Shown: positions 5,849 through 14,470, counted from the stretch's first letter. The stretch: DNA of 16,770 nt from JBFMHD01 sp040752395 [NCBI: Candidatus Hydrogenedentota bacterium] (GCA_040752395.1 JBFMHD010000035.1:1-16770); one strand, 5' to 3'. Notes: a model not told the origin generated them from the letters alone. Program-made: numbers and translations.

Positions 5849-7360
5849 ATGATACATCTCGGAATTGATTTCGGAACAACTAATACTGTAGTAGCCTATG
5901 AACTTGATGGTAAATACAATATTCTTAATTTCAATGAACATTCATTTATACCTTCATTAATAACAAAGTATAAAGATAATTATTATTTTGGTTTTGATGC
6001 TTTAAGCCTTCTCTCTGAAAAACAAGCCCTGGTAATCCATTCTATAAAACAATATCTGCATAATTACTACCATAATAAGACATTAACTATTGATAACCAT
6101 ACCATTAGCATTGAGGATGTTCTTATCGGATTTTTTAGTTATTTAAAAGAAAGAATTGAGGTTGCTCTACCTTTTGATTCAAAAACAGGATGGGATGTAA
6201 TAGCGACGGTTCCTGCAAATGCTTCAAGCCAGCAGCGGTGGATTATGCTTGAGGCTATGCGTAAAGCAGGGCTTTGTGTGAGAGCACTTCTTAATGAGCC
6301 AACAGCCTCTGGTTTTGAATTCTCGCATTATTTTTTAAAGGGTAATGCAAAAGAAAAAGATGTTTATTATGTACTTATTTATGATTTTGGTGGTGGGACC
6401 TTTGATGTTTCGCTGATTAAAGTTAAGGAAAGCCAATACCAGGTCATTGGGTCTACGGGTCAGAACCAGCTCGGTGGTGATATCTTTGATGAAAAACTAT
6501 TTAATCTTGCATGCGAAAAAGTAGCTTTAGATAAAAGACGATTAAGCTATAGACAGAAAATAGAAGGAATACTTGAGAGTAGAACGCTGAAAGAGAGTAT
6601 CTCGTTATCACGCGGGTTTCTTCAAAGAAATCTAAATTTTGATTTTGAAAATATTAATATTCAGAGTAAAATAGCTAAAATAAAAAGTAATGAATATTAT
6701 GAAGCGATCAAACCAGAAATAAATAGAACGATTGAGTTAATAGAAGAACTGTTACAATCTCAAACTATAAAATCTGCTTCTTTAGGATTGGATTCTATTG
6801 ATTATATTTATCTTGTTGGTGGTTCTTCAAAACTGCCATATGTTATTCATGCTATCCAGAAAGTTTTTACTAAAGCGAAAGTAAAGGTGTCTGATAATAC
6901 CTTTGCGACATCTGCGCTGGGTGCAGCAATATATTCTTCTAAAAAAGACGTTAAATTGATTGAACGATTCACAAGAAATTTTGGGGTTATACGATTGTAC
7001 AACGGCAGGGAAATATTTGACCCTATATTCCCCAAAGGTACAGAACTCCCGCAAACTGAAAACCAGGTTACGAAAATAATAAGAGATTATGACCCAGAGT
7101 TTAATATCGGTCATTTTAAATTTCTTGAATGTAGTGAGATCAATCCTGATTTATCACCATCTGGTGATATAAATCTTATAACTGAGATCAGATTTCCCTA
7201 TGACCCTGAATTAAATATTATTGAGAATCAAACTATTGAGCGTAAAGATTTAAGCCACATTCGTGTCTGTGAAGAGTATCATTGTGATGCCTTTGGTATA
7301 ATTAATGCCAGAATAACCCGCAAAAACGACGGCTTCACTGTTGGATATAATATTAACTGA
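5849..7360 (+). CDS. Lidless Hsp70/DnaK-like ATPase
   Basis: A 503-residue Hsp70-family protein. The actin-like ATPase domain is complete: phosphate-1 loop GIDFGTTNT (5-13), NEPTASG (149-155), phosphate-2 loop YDFGGGTFDVSL (178-189), LGGDIFDE (208-215), adenosine loop LVGGSSKLP (322-330) and SALGAAIY (355-362). A short beta-rich C-terminal part (about 385-500) replaces the usual substrate domain. There is no C-terminal helical lid and no EEVD-like end, and DnaK proteins are about 100 residues or more longer. It is therefore an Hsp70-like protein, not the housekeeping DnaK. No DnaJ or GrpE gene is nearby. The ATG at 5849 is chosen because GAAGGAGG lies 4 bp upstream and the family N-terminus begins there; an in-frame start at 5798 lies inside the repeat and promoter. 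The gene is monocistronic. Confidence 0.88.
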   Translation: MIHLGIDFGTTNTVVAYELDGKYNILNFNEHSFIPSLITKYKDNYYFGFDALSLLSEKQALVIHSIKQYLHNYYHNKTLTIDNHTISIEDVLIGFFSYLKERIEVALPFDSKTGWDVIATVPANASSQQRWIMLEAMRKAGLCVRALLNEPTASGFEFSHYFLKGNAKEKDVYYVLIYDFGGGTFDVSLIKVKESQYQVIGSTGQNQLGGDIFDEKLFNLACEKVALDKRRLSYRQKIEGILESRTLKESISLSRGFLQRNLNFDFENINIQSKIAKIKSNEYYEAIKPEINRTIELIEELLQSQTIKSASLGLDSIDYIYLVGGSSKLPYVIHAIQKVFTKAKVKVSDNTFATSALGAAIYSSKKDVKLIERFTRNFGVIRLYNGREIFDPIFPKGTELPQTENQVTKIIRDYDPEFNIGHFKFLECSEINPDLSPSGDINLITEIRFPYDPELNIIENQTIERKDLSHIRVCEEYHCDAFGIINARITRKNDGFTVGYNIN

Positions 7361-7569
7361 TGAGGCAGTTCCCCGACCCATTTTTCACCCACACCTATTA
7401 CTTTCAGTTTTATCAGAAGGTGGGTCATGATGACTGTTTTTTATATCTGACTTTTATTTTTTAAAGCCTGAATTTCGCTATTTTTATAGTTGGATGGTGA
7501 ATTTATGTTAAGAGCCATTACTGGTTTGTTCTAATAAATCCACTTGATAAAATTTATTTGAATTATTAG
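7361..7569. other. Intergenic stretch between convergent genes, possible hairpin
   Basis: No gene is seen. GACCCA (7375-7380) can pair with TGGGTC (7421-7426), and an alternative pairing uses ACCCACACCT (7387-7396) with AGGTGGGT (7418-7425). A T6 run follows at 7436-7441, 9 bases after the stem, so this may be a weak terminator of the Hsp70-like gene. The rest is AT-rich without recognisable structure. Confidence 0.3.
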
Positions 7570-8166
7570 TCAATATTTATGTAAATCGAGATTCTCATCA
7601 ATATCGGTAGTGAAAGCAGATAAATTACTTTTTACAATTTTTTTAGCTATCGTATATGTTTTTGAACCTTTTTCTCCGTAAGGAATAAAAATAATGTCGG
7701 CAAGATTAGAGGAAATCCAATTTCTATACAATATGCTATGTCTTAATTGTCTTGATTGTTCAGGTTCTGTCACAGATAGCATAAGCAGCTGATTATTTGC
7801 AACTCTGTTAAAATCTTCGTCTCTTTCAGGGAATTTATCCAGTTGGGGAAAAAATCTATCTAACAGAAACTTATCGAATGTTTCTTTTGCTAAACCTTTA
7901 GATGTAAAAAGAGTAACTTTATTATGGCATTTCTTCCATAATCCGAGTCTGAATATTTCAGTTTCCATCACAGACTGCCAGGGTCCGATATAATTCATCG
8001 CATATTCTCTTATTGTAAAGAGAAGCTGATTTGCAGCCATCAATCCTACTCCTCCAATAGAATCCGATGACAAAACAGCCATAGTAAAATCATCAAGGAA
8101 TTCTAATGGTCCGAATTTAGAATTGAGTATTGCACATAAAAAGTGGGCTTCCTTTTTTCGGTTATA
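7570..8166 (-). pseudogene. 5'-truncated DprA/SLOG-like Rossmann protein
   Basis: The only in-frame start is the ATG at 8082, giving 170 residues. The reading frame stays open upstream to a stop at 8167-8169 and encodes protein-like sequence there (KEAHFLCAILNSKFGPLEF), with no ATG, GTG or TTG. The beginning of the gene therefore appears lost. The body has a Rossmann-like start (MAVLSSDSIGGVGLMAANQL), a KVTLFTSKGL strand, RHSILYRNWISSNLADIIF and the IPYGEKGSKTYTIAKKIV block. This resembles the DprA/SLOG nucleotide-binding superfamily, where a GxKTYT-like segment near the end is common. No Shine-Dalgarno site precedes 8082. It is convergent with the Hsp70-like gene. Function and exact family are tentative; it could still make a shortened protein. 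Confidence 0.6.
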
Positions 8167-8186
8167 TTATCGATAAAATAAAAATT

Positions 8187-8215
8187 TTGACAAAATTCGT
8201 AGTTAGAAATAATGT
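8187..8215 (+). promoter_or_regulatory. Possible promoter of the small membrane protein gene
   Basis: TTGACA at 8187-8192, a 17-bp spacer and TAATGT at 8210-8215. The -35 is perfect and the -10 weak. A TATATT at 8217-8222 is too far from the -35. The site lies between the divergent truncated DprA-like gene and the membrane protein gene, which starts at 8270. Confidence 0.4.
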
Positions 8216-8228
8216 TATATTAGAATAT

Positions 8229-8259
8229 GAGCCTGTTTGCTAACTTATGCAACAGGCTC
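8229..8259 (+). promoter_or_regulatory. Perfect 9-bp hairpin in the leader of the membrane protein gene
   Basis: GAGCCTGTT (8229-8237) pairs perfectly with AACAGGCTC (8251-8259) around a 13-nt loop. It ends 10 bases before the ATG at 8270, where no Shine-Dalgarno sequence is seen. A 21-codon ORF starting at the ATG at 8227 runs through the hairpin and overlaps the start of the membrane protein in another frame. It may be a translation-control or attenuation structure; there is no T-run after it. Confidence 0.45.
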
Positions 8260-8269
8260 AAATATTATT

Positions 8270-8849
8270 ATGGAACAGAATTTAAGGTATGACATTAGGG
8301 TTTTATATCATCAAGTTGGCGTCTTTGAAGGCACTATCAAACACCGTGATTTTGTCGAGATTTTTATCTGCTCTCTTTTAATCTTTTTCTTTATATATTT
8401 ACTATCTTTTGATGTTTCAATAATATTTGATATCGGATGTTTGCTTGAAATAACAGGTCTTGTTTTTATCATTGGATATCTGAGATACAAGAGGTTAATA
8501 TCGAAAGTTGACAGTGGTGATGAAAAGGTAACAGAATATTTAAACTATTGGAAAGATCAGTATGAAAAACAGATTAAATTATTGTCAAATGCTTTATGGT
8601 GGGATGTATTACCCGGACTCACAGGGATTGCGGTAATGATGAGTGGAATGATAAAATATAGGGAGTATTTCCCGAATGGAAGTTTATATTTTATATCGTT
8701 CTATGCGGGACTAATAGCATTCGGTGCTTTATTAAGAATGGTTGAACCGGGTATATGCAGTCCGTAAATTAAGGAAAGAAGTCTCAAAGATAAATGATTT
8801 TTTATCAGAATATAAACATAACTTGAATGTTCTGTCCGAAGACGTATGA
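8270..8849 (+). pseudogene. Small membrane protein, frameshifted near its C-terminus
   Basis: From the ATG at 8270 (MEQNLRYDIRV) the frame encodes two N-terminal membrane segments (about residues 33-66), a charged region (about 68-100), the motif LLSNALWWDVLPG and two further membrane segments. It belongs to a recognisable but uncharacterised type of bacterial membrane protein with a WW-x-x-LP motif. In the first frame it ends at 8767 with MVEPGICSP. Skipping one base near 8738 continues as WLNRVYAVRKLRKEVSKIND and on to a stop at 8847-8849, a natural basic helical tail after the last membrane helix. The gene therefore carries a one-base insertion, or the sequence has an error there. The alternative TTG start at 8237 lies inside the hairpin and is not credible. 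Confidence 0.7.
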
Positions 8850-8913
8850 AATAGATTGTTTTGGTCAGGATTTACAAAAATGAATGGTGACAGGGAGCAA
8901 TATAGTATAGTAA

Positions 8914-9099
8914 ATAGTATATTCGAGCGGAAAGACGTATCATTATGGTCATAGAGAGGCTTATACATTACTAGGGGAGATTAGACATAAACAGGGTAAG
9001 TTAGCGGAAGCAAAGAGTATGTACGAAAAAGCGATGCAGGAAGACACTTCAAAAAAAGAAGAGTGCGAATCAGAATCAGAAATAAAATTAGTGAAATGA
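8914..9099 (+). pseudogene. TPR-repeat protein remnant
   Basis: This frame is open from a stop at 8911-8913 to a TGA at 9097-9099. It reads YHYGHREAYTLLGEIRHKQG and then KLAEAKSMYEKAMQED, a clear tetratricopeptide repeat, followed by a Lys/Glu-rich end. The first Met lies inside the repeat, so there is no credible start. It is the 3' end of a lost TPR gene, and its last codons overlap the second copy of the candidate RNA. Confidence 0.6.
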
Positions 9100-9192
9100 G
9101 GGTCACAAGACTCGTTCTTTAGAGTTTAAACCCGTCTTTAAAAAATGAGGTTTTAAAAGAGACCTCAAAAAGGTGTCTTGACACTTTAAATC
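9092..9192 (+). ncRNA. Candidate structured RNA element, copy 2
   Basis: Aligned with copy 1 at 5461, from GAGGGTCACAAGACTCG through TTTAAAAAA and TTTTAAAAGAGACCTC. Stem 1 is weakened: AATGAG (9095-9100) with TTCTTT (9115-9120), one mismatch and one G-U. Stem 2 is GAGGTT (9147-9152) with GACCTC (9161-9166). Stem 3 is AAGGTGT (9170-9176) with ACACTTT (9181-9187) around CTTG. In stem 2, pairs 2, 4 and 6 differ from copy 1 (A-U/G-U, G-C/A-U, U-G/U-A) but still pair. It ends about 24 bases before the ATG at 9216 and may be that operon's leader. Confidence 0.45.
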
Positions 9193-9207
9193 AAAATGAA
9201 ATAATAA
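9178..9207 (+). promoter_or_regulatory. Possible promoter of the envelope-protein operon
   Basis: TTGACA at 9178-9183, an 18-bp spacer and TAATAA at 9202-9207. The start at 9216 would fall at or next to the transcription start, as in the MazEF-like operon. The -35 overlaps the third stem of the candidate RNA, so the two readings compete: a promoter here would leave that RNA out of the operon transcript. Confidence 0.35.
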
Positions 9208-9215
9208 AAAGAGTT

Positions 9216-11651
9216 ATGAGAAAAATGCGTAATACCTCTTTTGTACTTTTTACTTCTTACTTTTTATTTCTTATTTTTATAACTGCGCTACATAGCGGAG
9301 AACCTTCTTTTTCTAATATACCGTTGGATGAATATATAGAACTTATTGAAAAAATTGAAGACTCGAAAAAGCCTGTAATTAAACCTATTGTTTCACCAAT
9401 CACAACGGTCCTTGTATCAGGTAATTATACTCTAATTCCAGAAAATGAACAGTTGTCAGTAGATGGACAAATAGAGATACACCAGTTTGTTGATACTTTC
9501 TCTATTATTCCGCTTTTTAAACAGAATTTCAGGTTTAAAAATGCGTTACTTAATAATAAATCAGCTCCATTACTTGTTACCGAAAATAACGAACAAGCTA
9601 TTTTATTAAGAACTTGCGGTAAATATAGATTATCATTTTCAGGTTCTGCTCCACTAACACAGAAAAATCAAACTCTATGTAAATCGCAAATTATTCTACC
9701 GCGAAGCGGCGTTTCACAAATTTTTTTTAATAAACAATTCTCAAAAGAAGCAACCTATCAACGGAGTGTAGACTATGAAGGTAAAGAGATAATCGAAGTA
9801 ACCTGGATACCTTTATCAAAGGTCATATCAGCTGATATAAAAATTAAAACCATAATCAAGGAAGAGAAATTATCTGCTTTATTGAATCAATCAGTAGTCA
9901 TCTCGGAAAATTTTATTAGCGGAACAATCAATACTGTGTTAAATACGTTTAACTTAAAGGATAAACCGATATTTGTATCTTATCCTGACTGGATACAAAT
10001 CTTAAATGTTTCTTGTGACAGATCAGATATCACGGTTTCTTTTGAACCGGTTTCTGACACTTTGACTTTAATCCGACCATCTTCTTTCTGGCAAGAATCT
10101 GTAAATCTTTTTTTATATTATACCCAAAAAAGTCCAGTCTTTTCTGAGAATGTTAATATCCCACAGATTACAATAGTAGATGCTAAACCCGAGGTTATAA
10201 AAATAGGTATATCATCTGATAACGTGCGGTTATCACCGGTGAAAATAGAAAAAGCTGGGTTACTTGACCCTAGTGAACTCAGTTTCCCATCACTTTTTGC
10301 TTATAAGTCAATACATAAAGATTTTTATATTGAATTCAAGCGAGAGCCGATAAACCCTCTAAATGTTATAACCGGCTATTGCAAGAACTCTTCTTTTCGA
10401 GTAATCCGAACAAATGATGGTGATGGCGTAATTCAATCAATATTTAAAATTAAATCAACTAATCTCCCGTTTTTTACATTAAAGATACCAGAGGGTAGTA
10501 CTGTTCTTTCTATATTTTCAGATGGGCAGCCTGTAAAAGCCGGTAGTGTAGATAAACAAACAGTTAAAATCCCATTACCTGTAAATATTCAGGAAAAAGA
10601 GACTAGCCTTGAGGTCTGGCTAAATATCCCGAAAAAGAAATTTTATCTTTTTAATTTTATAAAACAAGAACTACCGTATATCGAGCTTATACAGGAAAAT
10701 GTAAAACTTAATATGCTATATCCAGAAGAAGTATATCCTGTATATTTTTCAGGCAGCTGGGACCAGCTCCCTCTCCCACGTGAAACAGGGGGAATATATC
10801 GAATGATATTTCTTGTTATAAAAAAAATACTGAGATTCATTTTTATTCTTATTATCTTTTTATTGGTTGTTTTTATTATTTTACTCTTTATTGCGGGTTT
10901 GTGGTTTATTGTCTATAAAATTATTAAACTAATATTACCATATCCTAAGTTATTAACTATGCTGACTAAAATTTTCTCTATATTTATTATTTTTATTATT
11001 TGTGTGGTTATTTTTATTTTTTTAATTATAGTTTTTCTTTCAATGAAACATCAACTTTCAACAGAGTATAGACCGGTTGTTAATGAAAAAGTGGTTGGTG
11101 AAGGGCAGGCATCATTAAGTGCAGAGATATACGGTCCTGGAACCGAACAAGAAGAAATGGCTGATGAAAAAAGACTCAAAAAAGCAAAGATAATTGATAA
11201 AATCAGAGAAGAGAAGAAACCACAAAAAACAAGAACCGAGGAGTTTTTTAAACAAGAAATAAAACAAACACTATATCTTACAGAAGGGGTTCTGCCTGTA
11301 AGATTTCAATTCCCAGAAGAAGGCATAGCATATACAGGTCAAAACTTTTTCCCAGAAGCCCGTTTACAAACTATTAATATTGTTCTTGTATCAAAGAATG
11401 GTATTAGTTTTATATATCTTATTTTTTTCTGTATCGGGTTTTATATTGGTTATAAATCATATAAAAAATGGTATAAATCGCAACTTGAATTTTTCAAGGT
11501 CTCGGTTTTATTTATTATAATCTCAATCGCTGTTTCTTATGTATTCTACGGCATTATTTTCAATTTGATCATTGGTTTTATTATGGGAAGATACTCACCT
11601 GTTTTAATGAACTATATGGGAGGAAAATTTTTGAAAACCGGAGGTATATAG
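9216..11651 (+). CDS. Large secreted/membrane-anchored protein, paralogue A
   Basis: An 811-residue protein of no named family. Residues 1-26 are a signal peptide or N-terminal anchor. About 27-525 form a beta-rich ectodomain. Strongly hydrophobic stretches at about 529-573 and 583-608 form several membrane helices. Next comes a charged loop with a Lys/Glu coiled-coil-like part (about 645-680), then LTEGVLPVRFQFP (688-700) and helices at about 729-746 and 760-790. It is paralogous to the next gene. Matching blocks are IPLDEYIELIEKIEDSKKP (35-53), GNYTLIPENEQLSVDGQIEI (69-88), FTLKIPEGSTVLSIFSDGQPV (420-440) and GVLPVRFQFP (691-700). The role is probably structural or a complex in the cell envelope. 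The start is uncertain: the ATG at 9225 has AAGAG at a better distance, while 9216 would suit a leaderless mRNA. Confidence 0.8.
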   Translation: MRKMRNTSFVLFTSYFLFLIFITALHSGEPSFSNIPLDEYIELIEKIEDSKKPVIKPIVSPITTVLVSGNYTLIPENEQLSVDGQIEIHQFVDTFSIIPLFKQNFRFKNALLNNKSAPLLVTENNEQAILLRTCGKYRLSFSGSAPLTQKNQTLCKSQIILPRSGVSQIFFNKQFSKEATYQRSVDYEGKEIIEVTWIPLSKVISADIKIKTIIKEEKLSALLNQSVVISENFISGTINTVLNTFNLKDKPIFVSYPDWIQILNVSCDRSDITVSFEPVSDTLTLIRPSSFWQESVNLFLYYTQKSPVFSENVNIPQITIVDAKPEVIKIGISSDNVRLSPVKIEKAGLLDPSELSFPSLFAYKSIHKDFYIEFKREPINPLNVITGYCKNSSFRVIRTNDGDGVIQSIFKIKSTNLPFFTLKIPEGSTVLSIFSDGQPVKAGSVDKQTVKIPLPVNIQEKETSLEVWLNIPKKKFYLFNFIKQELPYIELIQENVKLNMLYPEEVYPVYFSGSWDQLPLPRETGGIYRMIFLVIKKILRFIFILIIFLLVVFIILLFIAGLWFIVYKIIKLILPYPKLLTMLTKIFSIFIIFIICVVIFIFLIIVFLSMKHQLSTEYRPVVNEKVVGEGQASLSAEIYGPGTEQEEMADEKRLKKAKIIDKIREEKKPQKTRTEEFFKQEIKQTLYLTEGVLPVRFQFPEEGIAYTGQNFFPEARLQTINIVLVSKNGISFIYLIFFCIGFYIGYKSYKKWYKSQLEFFKVSVLFIIISIAVSYVFYGIIFNLIIGFIMGRYSPVLMNYMGGKFLKTGGI

Positions 11652-11654
11652 TCA

Positions 11655-13859
11655 ATGAAAAAATTATTTGTATTATTTAGCATATTTGTTTTAATTTTAT
11701 CTATCAATACGTTTATTTTTGCGCAAGCCTCAACAAGTGTGAGCATACCCTGGCAGGAATTCAAGAAATTACTCGATGAAATACAAAAACTAAAATCACC
11801 TGATATTAAACCTCTCTCACCTGTCCCTTATATCATCTCAGAATCAAATTACAAACTCAGGGCAGAAAATGACATATTAAAGGGTAATTTAAATCTACGC
11901 ATCTATGTATTAAACGATATCTGGGTTGAGATACCTTTACTTGACCAGAATCTATCAATCGAGGATGCAAAAATTAATGGTCAGAATCTACTTTTATATA
12001 AGAAAGAAGGGAGATATTATTCATTAATCAGGGGAACTGGTAATTTTGATATTTCACTCAAATTTTCCTGTAAAATCACAGTTACTTCTGCTACGAATAC
12101 CATCTCGTTTGCTGCACCACAAACTCCGGTAACATTGCTTGAACTTACTATCCCTGGAAAAAATGCACGTGTAACATCAACCCCTGAACCGGTCGCTACT
12201 ACCAAAAGTCTTGATAATGCAACAGTATATACAGCTTATTTCCCTTCAACCGAGCATATCGGACTTGAATGGGTTTCTGCTGTAAGAGAGATTGAAGCCA
12301 CAAAAAAAGAACCGCGAATCTTTATTACTACTTCTTCTCTCTTAACTGTCGGTGAAGGCCATATACGAAATCGATTATTTATAAATCTTGAGGTTCTGCA
12401 ATCAGGCATTGATACTTTGAAAATCTCATTACCACAAGGTATGAATCTATTATCTCTAACACCTGACGAAAATATCGAATGGGAGATACAGGATATCGAA
12501 GGTAGTCAGATTGTTTTAATTAAAACAGCATATCCTATGCTTGGTAATAAAACATTTATTCTTGATGCTGATTTTCAGATGCCTGATGTCTCGAGTTTTG
12601 TTAAACTAACAGCAACTGCTATCGAACCATCACACAGAACAACTGGTTACATAGCAATTTCAGCGCTTACAAACGTTGAAGTGGTACCAAAAGAAGTGAA
12701 TAACCTTGTGCACATAGACCAGACAGAACTGCCACAGGATTTAATTCAAGCAACAGATAAACCGATACTCCTCTCTTTTAAATACGTTACTCTTCCTTAT
12801 GATATAGGCATTGAAATAACAAGACATAAAGACATAGCGGTCCTGACAACAGCAGCAGATAGGGCTGAAATACTCACGCTTAATACAGGCGAGCAGGAAA
12901 TAACCCGATGCATATTTCAGATTCGAAACAATCTACGTCAATATCTTGAGTTCGAGCTACCGGCGGATGCGGTTCTCTGGTCAACGTTTACAGACAACCA
13001 GCCAGTAAAACCTGGACTTGGTTCAAAACCAAACTCGATACTTGTTCCTTTATTAAAATCAAGACCCGGGGAAGGAGAGGAGGCTTTATTCCCGGTTGAG
13101 ATACTTTTTTATCGTGATAAAAAAGGTGCCTCTTGTCTTGGCTCTTTACATCAGATACTACCAGGAGTAGATGTTCCAATAAGTACGATACAGTGGGAGA
13201 TTTATTTTCCTTTTGAATGGAAAGTCATTGGTATCACAGGAGATTTTAGAAAAGCAAAAGCAGTTATTACTCCTTTGGCCCAGGAACGTGAGAAAAAATC
13301 TTATAAATTGGAGAGCCAGGCGATACAGAGTAATATCGCTTTGTATCAACAGCAGATGCAGCTAAAACCAGGACTTTCTGCAGGTATGTTGCCTGTTCGT
13401 GTTGATATTCCTCGTGTGGGGCAGTATAAAGTTTTTAGTAAGAATTATTATAATCCTGATAAAGGTAAAAGCCCCGGGTACAGGATTTTTTATGTAACAC
13501 CGTTTACTATAAAGATATTTAGATTATTATCAGTAATAGCCGGTTTTATTTCTGTAATGATATTAGAGAGGTATGTGAGTAAGAAATTAAAGATAATTGA
13601 GCCTGGGGAACCGCTTTCATTCTGGCGTCGTTTAAAACCGACTTCAAAAGAATTTTTATATTGTATCACTGCGATAATTGTGATTAGTATCTTTCATCAT
13701 TTTATATCGCCAATCTGGGGTGCTGTATTACGCGGTATATTGTTTGGGATAATCATTGGTCTTCCGTATCAGTATTTAAAAAACACAAGGAATCAGGTTT
13801 CAGGAACAGGTTCTATATTAGATGAGGGGTCGGGGAGTTTTAGTTCAAAAAATCATTAA
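11655..13859 (+). CDS. Large secreted/membrane-anchored protein, paralogue B
   Basis: A 734-residue protein of unknown function. A classical signal peptide covers 1-24, with likely cleavage after FAQA. A long beta-rich extracytoplasmic region follows, to about 540. A helical stretch (about 542-568, QAIQSNIALYQQQM) leads to LSAGMLPVRVDIPRVGQYKVF (574-594). Membrane helices lie at about 617-637, 667-685 and 686-706, and a Ser/Gly-rich tail ends the protein. It shares with paralogue A the N-terminal IPWQEFKKLLDEI block, the FELPADAVLWSTFTDNQPVKPG block (433-454) and the G-x-LPVR motif. It starts 3 bp after paralogue A stops, with GGAGG at 11640-11644, so the two form an operon. I recall similar LPVR-motif proteins in planctomycete-like genomes but cannot name a family. 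Part of its 3' end recurs at 15600-15735. Confidence 0.85.
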   Translation: MKKLFVLFSIFVLILSINTFIFAQASTSVSIPWQEFKKLLDEIQKLKSPDIKPLSPVPYIISESNYKLRAENDILKGNLNLRIYVLNDIWVEIPLLDQNLSIEDAKINGQNLLLYKKEGRYYSLIRGTGNFDISLKFSCKITVTSATNTISFAAPQTPVTLLELTIPGKNARVTSTPEPVATTKSLDNATVYTAYFPSTEHIGLEWVSAVREIEATKKEPRIFITTSSLLTVGEGHIRNRLFINLEVLQSGIDTLKISLPQGMNLLSLTPDENIEWEIQDIEGSQIVLIKTAYPMLGNKTFILDADFQMPDVSSFVKLTATAIEPSHRTTGYIAISALTNVEVVPKEVNNLVHIDQTELPQDLIQATDKPILLSFKYVTLPYDIGIEITRHKDIAVLTTAADRAEILTLNTGEQEITRCIFQIRNNLRQYLEFELPADAVLWSTFTDNQPVKPGLGSKPNSILVPLLKSRPGEGEEALFPVEILFYRDKKGASCLGSLHQILPGVDVPISTIQWEIYFPFEWKVIGITGDFRKAKAVITPLAQEREKKSYKLESQAIQSNIALYQQQMQLKPGLSAGMLPVRVDIPRVGQYKVFSKNYYNPDKGKSPGYRIFYVTPFTIKIFRLLSVIAGFISVMILERYVSKKLKIIEPGEPLSFWRRLKPTSKEFLYCITAIIVISIFHHFISPIWGAVLRGILFGIIIGLPYQYLKNTRNQVSGTGSILDEGSGSFSSKNH

Positions 13860-13941
13860 AAATAAAGGAGGAAAAAATTAAGATAGTATAAAAATATAAT
13901 ACATTAAACAACACAGCATAACTATGCAGGAGAAAAGACAT

Positions 13942-14322
13942 ATGAAAAAGCAGAACCAGACGAAGCAAAGACAGAAACGCGAAAGAAAAATATCAAAAGA
14001 ATGGATAGAACAGGCACGGGAATATTTTTGTAGGTTTCTTAAAGAGACCAACTTTCCCCATCCAGGACGAATGGGGAGAAGATGACCTGAAGTTTTGTAT
14101 CCTGAATGGCTAATAATGTTTATTGAAGTATTGGCGGTATGTTGTGAGATCAAAACATATGTTGGTATTCATCGGCTTGTAGTTGAACACTGGGATACAA
14201 TACGAGGTGCGGAAAATTTGCCAGTAATAAGTGAACGACAGTTGCAGGATCGCTTAAAAAAAATCAGCTTTAAGCTCGGAAAAACTCCAGGATATGTTTC
14301 TCAAATATTTCCTGGACTATAA
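13942..14322 (+). pseudogene. Broken transposase N-terminal fragment (IS4-like DDE type)
   Basis: A start at 13942 with CAGGAG upstream opens a basic protein (MKKQNQTKQRQKRERK) that is stopped in frame by TGA at 14083-14085. The same frame continues as PEVLYPEWLIMFIEVLAVCC, KTYVGIHRLVVEHWDTIRG and VISERQLQDRLKKIS to a TAA at 14320-14322. This resembles the N-terminal region of IS4-type transposases. After 14322 another frame gives a transposase-like scrap (KDRVISGDKKNEKREKLGR) up to about 14437. The DDE catalytic part and terminal inverted repeats are missing, so the element is dead. It marks this stretch as an insertion-prone site. Confidence 0.55.
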
Positions 14323-14470
14323 AAAAGACAGAGTTATAAGCGGTGATAAAAAAAACGAAAAACGCGAGAAACTGGGACGGCTCTGGTTTTTGTACGGCAA
14401 ACGGAAAAAGATAGAATTGACTATTCCCATTGATTGATTAAAGTGAGAAAGTTGGGAGGAGGAATGAGAT

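Noticed and set aside
7570-8082. Naming the minus-strand gene dprA.
   Set aside because: Only the general Rossmann/SLOG pattern is seen, the N-terminus is missing, and DprA's usual domain order cannot be shown.
14083-14085. In-frame TGA read as an amino acid (recoded genetic code or selenocysteine).
   Set aside because: Several intact genes in the window end in TGA (3482, 4990, 7360, 14833 and the HPr-like gene), and the reading frame downstream is a decayed transposase.
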